Source: Zygnema cylindricum (taxonomy: Eukaryota > Streptophyta > Zygnematophyceae > Zygnematales > Zygnemataceae). From it: a DNA stretch of 55,000 nucleotides. The notes below the pieces were generated by a model that saw only the letters and a program-made list of their open reading frames with translations, searched no databases and was not told where the DNA came from. Positions 1 through 9,779 of this stretch are shown here, one piece after another. Location of the stretch: contig JBBHKE010000822.1 in assembly GCA_037447655.1 (NCBI GenBank), forward strand, positions 117,250 to 172,249. Direction: 5' to 3'. Numbering within the stretch: position 1 is the stretch's first letter; the number at the start of each line of letters is the position of its first letter. The translations under genes were made by a program, and so were the position numbers.

Positions 1-489
1 CGCTCTGAATGGAGGCGCGGTGGGCTGCGTATATCTGCTATAAGCATCAATACTAGAAATCAACCCACACCAAACTCCGAAATCACTAATCCCATCAAAC
101 ATCACAAGGTTATCAAATCAAAACAACATGAACGAAATTAAAAAAAGAAAATCCGAGAGTTTCGCAATAACAACACAAAAATCAGGAAATCCTAAAACCA
201 GAAAATGAAAACAACCAGTAGTAAAAAAAAATCACTGTTGGTACAAAACATGAAGCTACCATAATTTTTTATATATATAAAGATCTAAAGATCATCAAGT
301 GAACAATTCATCTAAAAAAATGATGACCAACAAAAGTAAAAGACCAAAATCCTAAAGGACTAAAAACACAACAATAACGCTTTGAGAGCCTAAAAGAAAA
401 AAATTAAAGCAAGTACAACAAAACTAAACTATTGGAACACTACAAACTACCCTAATCACTAAAGCCTCAAACCACACCCAACTAAAGAT
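1..489. other. AT-rich sequence, no gene seen
   Basis: This stretch is A-rich with many short A runs. I see no splice-supported or long open reading frame. It lies past the 3' side of the LINE remnant and could be its tail or unrelated intergenic DNA. Confidence 0.5.
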
Positions 490-2400
490 CATAACTACGA
501 ATATCGTCTATATGCGTCGGGTGGCGCGGAGGTAAGTCTCGCATACCTAGGCCATCAGTCACCACCGTGCTCTATCGGATAATGGTTGAAGCTTGGGAAC
601 GTTGAAGGGCGACAGAGATGCGTTGGCGGTAGAAAGCCGACATGAAAGTTGGAGAAGGGTTGCCAAGCCCTCTAACTTTGAAAGATCGTCGAACGTAGTC
701 GCGCAAAAAGTTGTCGAAAGACGAGTCTAAGGTCCCAAGTATCTCCAAAGCAAATGGTGTGAAACTATCAGCTGGGTCTCAGTGCGCGTAGTCACGTTCT
801 TTCGAAGCAGCTGCGTCCCGTGCCACAACACAAGTATGTAATGTCGCGCGCGAGGAAACATGGGATCCTGTAAGGTTTGTGAGGACTACGTCCCAATGTT
901 ATCCCCGCGCCATGTAGAAAAACGAGATCCACACGAGGACTTCGTGAACCCCTAGATTGAGAACGTGGTGGTAATATGTGCAACACCTCTTGCTTGACTC
1001 TGTACCTCGCTCTAGGACCCACGGGAGCGAAGGCATCCCGTACCATGTCGTGCGCTGTTGTTCGCTCCCCACCGTGTGAGCAACACAGCAAATGTACTTG
1101 TTGCTCGTCTACAAATTGACCACAAATGCAACGGGGCTTGCCTAAAAGGGAAGGGTGCGGCAAGCCAAGCCGTCAGCGAAGCGTAGCATATAATTAAGGA
1201 GAAGATAAACGGAGTGAAGTGAAAATTAATGTAACATTAAGCTAAGTTTCGGCTCTCGGCCTCGAACACGATCGAAGTCGACCCCGCACTTAAGCCGTAG
1301 GGAGCGCCTGGAGCAGATCATTGAATTCGGCGGAGCTACCTTATTGACGATGTGTTGTTGCACGCGTGAGTGAATTTTGGTGATAACGGACGAGAACATG
1401 GGAATTTCAACTTAAGCCTCAACTAGTAAAAGCGCACGAGAGGACAATAACGCTTGCTGGAATGAAAGCAAATCGACTTGAGAGACAACATGAGCTAAAA
1501 TAGGAGTGTTGTCCACTAAAAACCTTAAAGTAATAATAGATGCCACTAAAGCCCAACTCGCTAGGTAAGCGGATGGTGTCAAGGTGGTTGTAGGACGCAA
1601 ATTCAGACCCCGGCAAGAGACTAGCAAAGCAGCTTTTCTACGAGGGCGGAGGCGCTCCAACTGATGAAAGATACCATGGACAACTAGTCGATGTAGAATT
1701 CCAAAGAGTCGATCATCAAATTTGGAAAGGGATGAAAGGAAAGAAGAGTTAGGGGGTAAAGTGCAGGCCAAGTACAAAGGGCGTTAGGAAAAACAACGAG
1801 TTAAGATAGCCAAAGTGACTTGTGAATCCGGAAGATAGGTCCTCACAATGAGAAAGGTTGTCTAACAAGGCGTCTTTAACAAGTTGGTTAACAAAATCAG
1901 GGGCGCCACTTAAAGCCCTTATACCCATTTGAGGAGTTAAAATACGAAATCTTGAAAGGAGAGAATTTCGATGGCAGACTTGCCGGTCTCCTTGCGACAC
2001 ATTAGGTGACTTTGACGGAAAGGTGAATCTTAGGAAGTTGCTCTACAAAACGGTGAATGGTAAGAACAACCTAGTCATGCGGGCCGATGATGTGAGTGTC
2101 ATCGACAACTGAAGGGAACAAACAATTTGGAAAAGGCGTAGCCGATGCTCTCAGAGCCTACAGGTGAGCGAGAGCAAACAAAGGGGCTCATATAAGGTCA
2201 CATTGACGATTGCCAGTTACTTTTCCAAAGTGGTAACGTCCCCCAATGGGCCTCCGATGGGATTCCGTAAAGGGGCTGGGTTTGGAGTAAAATGAACGGA
2301 CAAAAGGGAAAATTTGGTTAATAGGAGAGGGCTCCTGTCGAATACGATCGTACGGTACTAGTAAAGCTTTTATAGGGCTGCACGCATCGTACGTGATTTC
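490..2400 (-). mobile_element. Decayed non-LTR (LINE-like) retrotransposon, C-terminal part
   Basis: Minus-strand open fragments read like the end of a plant LINE reverse transcriptase. At about 1,540-1,610 the peptide RPTTTLTPSAYLASWA matches the post-RT segment that in intact elements reads roughly GGLGLRS..PAAYWASWA (recalled family pattern). At 1,163-980 follows a CxCG...HLLCCxHGxERT..H cluster, then RVDLVF. In restriction-like-endonuclease LINEs a Cys/His knuckle precedes the nuclease in this way. The pieces sit in different frames and are separated by stops, so the copy is dead. A second, diverged copy in the same orientation lies at about 9.8-12.2 kb; both contain a segment reading NQxVxDALLxxLSxCEDL. 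Outer limits are approximate and no target duplication was found. Confidence 0.6.
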
Positions 2401-3332
2401 CAGTCAATATAATGTACGAAATATCGGACTACTTTAGGAAATATTGGAATATTGTACGGAATATCGGAAGTTTTAGTTTGGCAAAATTTCAAACGACTGA
2501 AAGTGAACTGCTAATTGTTAAATTGACTATATGGTTTCATGAAGACAAAAAAGCTGCTAAAAATGTACACGTGGCGGATTGTAAGAAACAACTGAGTCTT
2601 GGATTTCTATGTCACGTCCTTCACTCCTTAACTAGATCCGAGTGAAAGACTTGGATTGCTACAATACAGGCACTACACGACAAGTTTTAGTAACGGCTCG
2701 TAAATGGCGTACTTCCAGCATCATGGAAAACGCATCTAACGTGGTAGATACATTTTCGAGCTTTTAGGGTTTTTTAGGGTTTTTTAGAGTGATTTCTAAA
2801 CGACAAAAACATTGTGTACGGACGACTGGATCTTTGTTTTTGTTATTTCTAGGTTGCCACTGCACTGTTCACGAAATTTGAACACGTATTTTTTTTTTTT
2901 TTTTTTTTTTACAAAATTTTGCATTGCGCCACGTTTCAGTTTTACGACGAGCAGCAAAAGAAGTACAGCAGATACGACAAAAAGATGTACACGCCGACGT
3001 CTGTATATATTCGTACTTTTTTTAAGTTTCCTGTATTATATTTTTTACGTATTTGTACTTTTTTGTAATTTTTTGTCTTCTTTCACGGCGACTCTAATTT
3101 TTTCATTTTTTAAAAAGAGTCCCAATAACGAATCTCAGCCGTCCATATTTCAAATATGTACGGACAAGTACAAAAGAAAAAATCTGTGACGTCACATAGT
3201 GTGACGTCATGGTCACGGTCTGGCTCTCATCCTGGCCATCGGTTCGGAGACGAGACCCAGCCTCGTACTACAGTCCAAATTCCGTACACGTGACGTCACT
3301 ACTTGAATTCGAATCTCAACCTCGTTCCCACT
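2401..3332. other. Intergenic, AT-rich, no gene seen
   Basis: The stretch contains a run of about 20 T at 2,891-2,910 and a short TTTTAGGG-type repeat near 2,762-2,790. A similar repeat occurs, inverted, at 26,870-26,900. Open frames here are short and low-complexity, and none has splice or homology support. Confidence 0.5.
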
Positions 3333-3628
3333 CTGACTCTCTCCCTTCCCCCCCTTCCCCCCTTTCCCCTCCTTCCCTTTTCTCTCTCTTCCCCCCCCCT
3401 TTTCTCTCTCTCCTCTCCTCTCCCTCTCCCTGCCCCTAATATCTCTCGTGACTGCTCTCTATACATTAACTCTTCCGTATTTTTCCTCTCTCTTTCTCTC
3501 CCCCCTCCCTCTCTCCCTCCCTCTCTCCCTCCCTCTCTCCTCTTCCCCCCTCCCTCCCTCTCTCCCTCCCCCCTTACCTCCCTCTCTCCCCTCCCTCTCT
3601 CCCTCCCTCTCTCCTCTTCCCCCCTCCA
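3333..3628. repeat. Long polypyrimidine tract (CT/CCT-rich)
   Basis: This is nearly uninterrupted C/T on the plus strand, made of CCCT/CTCT/TCCC words. On the minus strand it reads Gly/Arg/Glu-rich and immediately follows the last recognisable exon of the neighbouring minus gene, so the long Gly/Arg/Glu ORF there is probably not protein. A GAG|GTAAGG donor-like site lies inside it (minus strand, plus position 3,577). Confidence 0.85.
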
Positions 3629-4253
3629 TGCTTGATGAACCGTAGATTGAGCCAAACAAGAAGCTAACTCCGGCTTATAACTTAAAGGCCAACCCAAAAG
3701 TTTGAAAGCTTCATCGAGAGTAGAAGGGTTGTTCAATCCAAGTGTTTTCCACGTAGGAAGCTTAAACCACATTTGGTAAAGCTCGTTAACTGATCGTGGG
3801 TGAGGATCAGAGAGCCACAGTACTATAAGCCGTTGGAACATTGGGTCTTCGAACACTGAAACTCTGCATTCATAAATTCAAAATAGAGGTTTAATCCCTA
3901 AACCCTGAAACACTGAAAAAAAACATGGTTTCTAGAACAAGTTAACACGAAAGATGGTCAGCAGAAGCCTTAACAATTAAGTTTCTAATTGAAATGATCC
4001 AGTCACGTAATCAAGGGGATTCAAATGACCAGACAACACAAGAAATCAACACAAAGGATATCATCCTGGGAAGTACTAATGCCCCTTGGCAGCTCTAAGC
4101 TAACCCAATGGTACTAGTTCAAATTAGATTGGAAGATAATTTGCTTGTTCAATACTTTTATGGGCAAGATTACAAGAGAAAGAGGGAGAGAGAGAGAGAG
4201 AAAGAGAGAGAGAAGGAGAGAGTGAGAGAGAGAGAAAGAGAGAGGAGAGAGAA

Positions 4254-4297
<44 letters not shown>

Positions 4298-5201
4298 GAG
4301 AGTAGCAGCTTCTTTCTTGCTTTATTTCGCTGACAAAAAAAGCAAACCCAACCACATAATTTTATGGCTAAACGGGAAGCACAAGTGTGAAAGGCAAAAA
4401 CAGTTGCAATATGAGGTAAGAAACTCACCCGAAGTCAACACCATTGGAAGTCGACTTCCCACCCTAAATTGCACAAAAACCCTCCCTCTAATTAAAGTGA
4501 GAAAGGAAGGACAATGAGCATGACTTGAAATTTGTTGAAAACAATCATTGAAAAAAGTCCCCTGACATTGTTTACGACATAGCTTCTCCTGATTCTCTCT
4601 CTCTCTTATTTGTTTTTGCAACAGGAGAGACTGACATGGGATATCCCAGCTTCAAATAGGAATTAGACTGACAATCTTGCTCCTGAAAATGAAGTCAAAA
4701 ACAGCAAAAAACATTCAAAAAGAAAGGGCAAGCAAATGCTGAATGTAAAAACGGTACAGTCCAAAATTTCAGCAGGTACTTCAAAAATATTCAGAAATTG
4801 AAATTCTGTGTACAGTTTCCACTCAATGGCTGTCAGAGCTCCGTGTTGAATCAATATTCGAGGATTGGAAATATAACAGAAAAAAATAACAGTAACAGTC
4901 TACCTTCTGCCTTCTTGATTGTGAACCTCCAAAACCAGGATGCTTTTTTGTAGCTCTTGCTTGAATCCGCAAACCATTTCTACGACTCAAACTGACACCT
5001 CTCCCTCTCTTTAGTTTGGAATATCCTGAAGGATTTCCAAAAGTCGATCGAAATAGAGCCGTTCGAAATCGTACCGGAGGCTCTAATGGATGAACCACTA
5101 AGGGTTGAGGGTTACACGGACTAAATATTGGAGTGAATATTGAATTATTATCACAAGATACCACTTTCTTTCTGTTTAAATTGTCTTTATATATGCTTGA
5201 A
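3578..5201 (-). CDS. Unrecognised multi-exon gene, possible organelle-targeted N-terminal region (partial)
   Basis: I do not recognise this protein. Four minus exons fit in phase: 5,201-4,904, 4,682-4,636, 4,487-4,429, and from 3,855 downwards. The first exon reads basic and Ser-rich with RGVSLSRRNGLRIQARA, which looks like a plastid transit peptide ending in a vRA-type cleavage motif; this is inference. The next exons read LKLGYPI, then GRVFVQFRVGSRLPMVLTS, then VFEDPMFQRLIVLWLSDPHP and FKLLGWPLSYKPELASCLAQ. Junction phases agree (leftovers of 0, 2 and 1 nt). The second donor, AT|GTCAGT, is weak. No ATG exists in the first exon's frame, so a 5' exon is missing. The 3' end is unclear because the frame runs into the purine tract; the lower limit is the donor-like site there. 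The long third intron holds a GA microsatellite. Confidence 0.45.
4174..4303. repeat. (GA)n microsatellite
   Basis: About 130 bp of GA dinucleotides with occasional GAAA/GGAG interruptions. It sits in the proposed third intron of the minus-strand gene. Confidence 0.95.
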
Positions 5202-6180
5202 CTGCGTTGCGGAGAAAAAACATATTGTTTTTTCCATAGTCCAAATTAGAGAAAGGAAAAGGTTCCTCAGTGTCAAGTCCCATGTAAGTGAAAACTTCCA
5301 CTGGAAGTTTAACAAAAGAAGGCCCAAAACTCAAACATAATAATTATAAGTCTAACCCTAATTTCTTGCATTCACTTAAAGAGCTAACAGAGTTGTCGTA
5401 GATGATAAAAAAATATCAACCGAAACGAGGAAGAAAAACGCCCCAGTTATATAATGTGAAGAAATTGGAACTGGCTTTTCTACTCTGAAAACAAAAAAAG
5501 TTTCAAATTCTCGAATCATATACTTTTGCCACTTTTCCCATGGTTGAGAGTCTAGACCAGATTGTATTTGCTAACAATCTGCTATTTTGTCCCTTAATGT
5601 TCTGATCATCTGATGCATCCTACTTTGCATGTACATCCTCCCATGGTTCATACGGTATTACTGTTTGTTAGCCAAATCTAAGCTGATCAAGGAACGACAT
5701 AGAATCAGTAGATGATTGAAGTGAAAACTTTCATATAAAGTGCGAATAGTATCATAACACAGTACTTTTTCTATATTTTTTGTGGGGACCAGAAAAGTTT
5801 GTAGCTCTTTCGTGATACGTGGCAGTGCAGAAACTACAAAAGTTGAAAATTACAGTACTGTTCGTACGGAATTTTTTACTGTTAATGGTTTCGATGGATG
5901 TTTTTTTAGCCACGCTGGAAATGCTAATTTATCTTCCAATGCTCCAATAACCGCGACTTCTCTCGAAATGTCGAAGGTTCCATGAAAATGACACGTAAGC
6001 GCTCACCGAATTTCAAGGGAAACATCCTCACCGTTAATCGGCAACACGCCAGACATACGGTACGGTCACGCTAGACTCGGCACGTTACATCGAAATGTGC
6101 GCAGGTCACTTTGTGAATCGGCTAAAGATTGCAAGATATATTCTGTATGGTCTCATTCTGTTATTTCGAATGCCTATTAG
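5202..6180. other. No assigned gene
   Basis: On the minus strand a short frame near 5,290-5,178 (MGLDTEEPFPFSNLDYGKNN and on to a TAA) is protein-like. It lies directly 5' of the first exon of the 3.6-5.2 kb gene and could be an upstream ORF or an exon; I cannot decide. Elsewhere I see nothing supported. Confidence 0.35.
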
Positions 6181-6957
6181 GCTCTTACCAGAGGTCGCAA
6201 ACGTCAACCGAAACCATGACCGACCGTTAACCGACCGCCCGCGCCGGATCCGGAACGGATTTGGTTGCCAAATTTTGGGGGTTGGGCGGTTATGGTCGGT
6301 TGATTCACCAGGAAAATATAAACGGTCGGTTACGGTCGGTCAACCAAAAAACCAAAAAAAAGAAAATTTTGTATTTGTCCCCATAATCCAACATTCTTGT
6401 ACTTTGTACTCTTTGGTATTGTGGAAGTACGTGATATTATGATTAAAGTCGCAAATTTGACACGGTACTGTAGTAACGCTATTCATTTCGCAAATCATAG
6501 GGAACGCGACAGAGCGTCGCAAATCTGACATAGTAGTACACTATTCTTTTCGCAAATATTTGGCAACGCGACAAAGCGTCGCAAATCTGACACGGTACAG
6601 TAGTACACTATTCATTTCGCAAATCTTAGGGAACGCGACAAAGCGTCGCAAATCTGACACGGTAGTAACACTATTCATTTCGCAAATCTTAGGGAACGCG
6701 ATGAATCGTAATTATTGGCTTATTCGTACGTCGTACATTGGTTAATTTTGTACTTTTTCGGTTACGGGCGGGCACGGTTAGTCTCGAAAAATCGAGATTC
6801 GGTTAATTTTTATTTTTGTAAACGTCGGTCGGTTAACGGTTAACAATTTTGGAGCGTGACTTAACTCGGTCGAGCGTCGGTTACTCAGATTTTGAAAAAA
6901 AAAAACGGTCGGTTTCGGGTATGATTTTTTTTGACTTTTGCGACCTCTGGCTCTTAC
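6181..6957. mobile_element. hAT-like non-autonomous element with 8-bp target duplication
   Basis: The element occupies 6,189-6,949 (761 bp). It is flanked by the perfect direct repeat GCTCTTAC at 6,181-6,188 and 6,950-6,957. The ends are inverted: CAGAGGTCGCAAACGTCAA at the left, and the complement of the right end begins CAGAGGTCGCAAAAGTCAA. An 8-bp duplication and CAG-type ends are diagnostic of the hAT superfamily (established). No transposase frame is present. The interior has repeated ACCGACCGTT/GGTCGGTT words and a tandem array, described separately. Confidence 0.9.
6448..6702. repeat. Four tandem copies of a ~65-bp unit inside the hAT element
   Basis: Units start at 6,448, 6,516, 6,578 and 6,645, each with GTCGCAAATCTGACA, a CTATTCATTTCGCAAATC core and a GGGAACGCGACAAAGC end. 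They differ by small indels in the GGTACAGTAGTAC portion. Subterminal or internal tandem repeats in hAT elements can be transposase-binding arrays, which is inference here. Confidence 0.85.
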
Positions 6958-7152
6958 ACACGACAGAATGTAGAAGTACAACACACTAATAAAACAGGTG
7001 ACAGAGAAATTTGAAATACATCTGGCACTTACATAATTGTGAAGCTTTCTTGTTTTATTGGTTGTTTTTCTTTTTTGGTTCTTTGTTTCTTAAGATAAAT
7101 CTCAAAGCAAAGAATAGAGGTTCCCCGTCGTTGTTTTCCTGCTGTACCACAG

Positions 7153-8313
7153 TTTGGAGCACGGAATTCTCCGCAACATCCACAATATCTCAGAAATACT
7201 CAAATACCTCATAGTATCTTCAACCGAGCAGCAACTCCTTTTCCTGTCAGCCTCCACCAGCCTCACAAGTCAAGCTTTTTATTCCAGCCTCGTAATGTAC
7301 AACCAGTAACTAGTGGAAAGCTGACACAAGGTGAATAATCTGCTCTGTTCCTTTTCCTTTCTACATGATGTTGTTGATAATGACTGACCTAGTTTAAATT
7401 GGGTTACAAACTAAGGACCAACTTTACAGATTCCATAACTAATTGTTACAATTCTAGAGTATCGTACCTACGGGACGATGAATGTAGCCTTTTAACAATG
7501 GAGCTGCTGAGGTACCAGGACAAATTTGTGGTTTTTTGTACTGTAAATACACAAATTCTCTTTCGCTTCATGTGTAGATTGACAAAGTGAAAATGAAATT
7601 TAGGATAATTTTTTTTTCGCCAATGTTTGATGCGGAAAAATATTTTATCTTGCAGGAACCTGCACTAATTTGCTACCAGCTTACGGTTTGCATCGAAATC
7701 AAAACCAACATCAACATCCACATCATGCAATGCATGAAGGTCGAATGCATCCACCAAACACGACGCTTTTTCGACCCAAACCAAGGCGTCTTTCGTTATC
7801 ATCTCCATTGAAACCGGTAAGCGATGATAAGACCTTATCATTAAACACGCACACGAAAACATTTACGGGTAAGACAATGTTTTTTTGTCGCATTGGTTCA
7901 GACACATTCCTTAAGGTTTAAGGTTAAGGTTGGTGGAGCTATTTTTTCCTTTCATGTGATTGATAAAAACTTGATAAAAACTTGATAAAAACTTGATGAA
8001 AACTTGATAAAAACTTGATAAAAACTTGATAAAAACTTGATGAAAACTTGATAAAAACTTGATAAAAACTTGATAAAAACTTGATAAAAACTTGCAGGAA
8101 CAATCCAGTTCGACCTCCTGTTCCTGTTCCTGTTCCTGTTCTTGTTCCTGTTCCTGTTCCTCTACTTGCAGTCGACAGTCTTTCGCATTTAAGGAAGAAA
8201 AGAGGGTGGACCTAGGAGACTCTAAGGGAGGAGTTTCAGAAGTCGCTGACGCAGTTCAGGCAGAATTGGCGGCTCGGCTAGAGGCTGACGCAAGGATGCG
8301 TTTGTATGTTTAG
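7153..8313 (+). CDS. 3' exons of an unrecognised Gln/Pro/Ser-rich protein
   Basis: Three plus exons join in consistent phase: 7,153-7,330 (after a pyrimidine-rich ...CTGTACCACAG acceptor, ends G|GTGAAT), 7,656-7,816 (TTGCAG| to |GTAAGC), and 8,098-8,313, ending at TAG. The translation is Pro/Gln/His-rich in exon 1, has a His/Gln patch (HRNQNQHQHPHH) and SLSSPLKP in exon 2, and has a Cys-Ser repeat in exon 3 encoded by a TTCCTG hexanucleotide run. The end is a charged helix, VADAVQAELAARLEADARMR, then LYV-stop. I do not recognise the family. The composition fits an intrinsically disordered regulatory or scaffold protein. The start and any 5' exons were not found; the upstream hAT element may lie in an intron or in the promoter. 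Confidence 0.5.
7961..8097. repeat. 11-bp minisatellite ending in a splice acceptor
   Basis: About 12 tandem copies of TTGATAAAAAC with a few GATGAAA variants. The array fills the last part of an intron, and the final unit is converted to CTTGCAG, which is the acceptor of the last exon at 8,098. Confidence 0.95.
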
Positions 8314-8450
8314 TGCCACAGTATAGTTTGATGGAGTAGACATATTATCTTGGAGGTGGTGAAACTTGTTGATTTTAACATTTGTATGTTTAGTGCCATA
8401 GGATAGTTTGATGGATTAGACATATCTTGGAGGTGGTAAACTTGTGGAAT
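8301..8450. repeat. ~80-bp tandem duplication covering the stop codon
   Basis: The segment beginning TTTGTATGTTTAGTGCCA at 8,301 recurs at 8,381 and continues with ATAGTTTGATGGA, TAGACATAT and CTTGGAGGTGGT in both. The first copy contains the last codons and the TAG of the gene ending at 8,313, so the duplication carries a second, unused stop context into the 3' flank. Confidence 0.9.
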
Positions 8451-9071
8451 TCAGTAGAAGTGGTCCTCCATTTTCTTCAACACTAGGTAGCTACCACGTG
8501 TCACGCTTTGTTGACCTAGTAGAGCTTTGGAAGACATTTTACAGTTTAGCAATTTGTGCATCATCCGGTTTTATTTTTTCCAAATCGGTACCGCAGTCGT
8601 TTTTACTTCACATGCTCCACAGTTTCGTACAGTTCGCAGTTTGCAGTTTGCAGTAGACTTAGGTCAACGATGAAAGATAGTACTGTACTGTAGTTTCAGT
8701 AGGTGGCCATTGAGATTCGTACATTTGGCAGCCCTTGTTCTAGGCCATTTTCTATTCAGATCTAACGGTCTGAAAATGTCAAGTGGAATGTTTTGCTGTA
8801 CGGCCAATCCAGTATTTTGTAAACGACAATTTGAGTTTGGACTTTGGACGAACTCTGTTTTGAACTTCCCGTCGTGGCAATCAATGTTGTGATAAAGTAC
8901 AGTACGGTAGTATTAGGTTTTGTTTAACGGATATTGGGGCAACAAAACCAAAACAAAAGTACACTGACACTGGCAAATGTCCACTTGGCGTAACATGAAC
9001 GGTTACTTTTCAGGCTGTACTTTCTATAATTTTTCTTTTTTTGTACGCTCGTCTTCTTTTGCTTCAATAAT
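8451..9071. other. 3' flank, no gene seen
   Basis: Only short frames occur. The segment contains a TACTGTACTGTAGTTT word near 8,681 that recurs elsewhere in the window. Confidence 0.5.
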
Positions 9072-9343
9072 TAGTGTTGGATATCGAGGACCTATTGCCG
9101 ATATTCGATATATATCGAATTTTAGGTACCCGATAATCGATATATCGAGACCATGTATGGAGAAGCTAAATATCCAGATTTTTTTTTTCCCGGATTTTTT
9201 TTTTCATATATATATACCCGGATATATATCGCGATAATTTATGTTGGTCGCGGTACGATATATCGAGGACTTTGCTCGATCGATATTCAATACATCGAAT
9301 ATCGAAATTATAGCGATATGAAACTACCCGATACCCAACACTA
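9072..9343. mobile_element. 272-bp hAT-type MITE
   Basis: The ends are inverted: TAGTGTTGGATATCG at the left, CCGATACCCAACACTA at the right. They closely resemble the ends of the 880-bp elements at 19.7 and 47.1 kb (TAGTGTTGTGTATCGG). The interior is dominated by palindromic ATATCGA/TCGATAT words. No 8-bp duplication is visible (flanks TCAATAAT and CCAAATGG), so it is old or was rearranged. Confidence 0.7.
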
Positions 9344-9779
9344 CCAAATGGACTATGGCCATAAAATATGCGCATGGTATCGCAGTACACTCTACACAAC
9401 CCACAATTTTTCAAACTAATCACTACCCACTTCTCTAGCATTCTAACTTACAAAGGTGTCAATTTCAACAAACGGTTGACACAAAGTTCCGTTTCAAGCC
9501 AAGGATATAAAAATTATGGAAGATGTAAACTTTATAGCAACACTCAAGATCAAAATAACATCAGGATACAAAAGGGGTAGTAAACAAAACATTTACAAAC
9601 TACGCAAGTCAAGAGAAAATAAGGCATGGAGAACAAACTAAGAAGTCAACGTTAACTACAAAAAGTAACCACGGAATCTATTTAAATCTACCAAAAAACA
9701 TTACCCACAAAAAGAAGAAACCTACAATACATGCTTACCTACAATCTTAACAAAATAAAATGTCTACACCTCCGAAGAT
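9344..9779. other. A-rich sequence, no gene seen
   Basis: A-rich DNA resembling the segment left of the first LINE remnant; it may be tail sequence of the second copy. Confidence 0.4.

Noticed and set aside
3299-3634. Gly/Arg/Glu-rich extension of the minus-strand exon near 3.8 kb
   Set aside because: It translates a pyrimidine/purine simple repeat; the credible exon stops being protein-like at about 3,635.
5178-5293. Protein-like minus-strand frame MGLDTEEPFPFSNLDYGKNN
   Set aside because: It ends in a stop just before the first exon of the neighbouring gene and cannot be spliced to it; it could be an upstream ORF but evidence is too thin.
7961-8097. Possible CRISPR-like array
   Set aside because: The units are directly contiguous 11-bp repeats with no spacers, in a eukaryotic intron.
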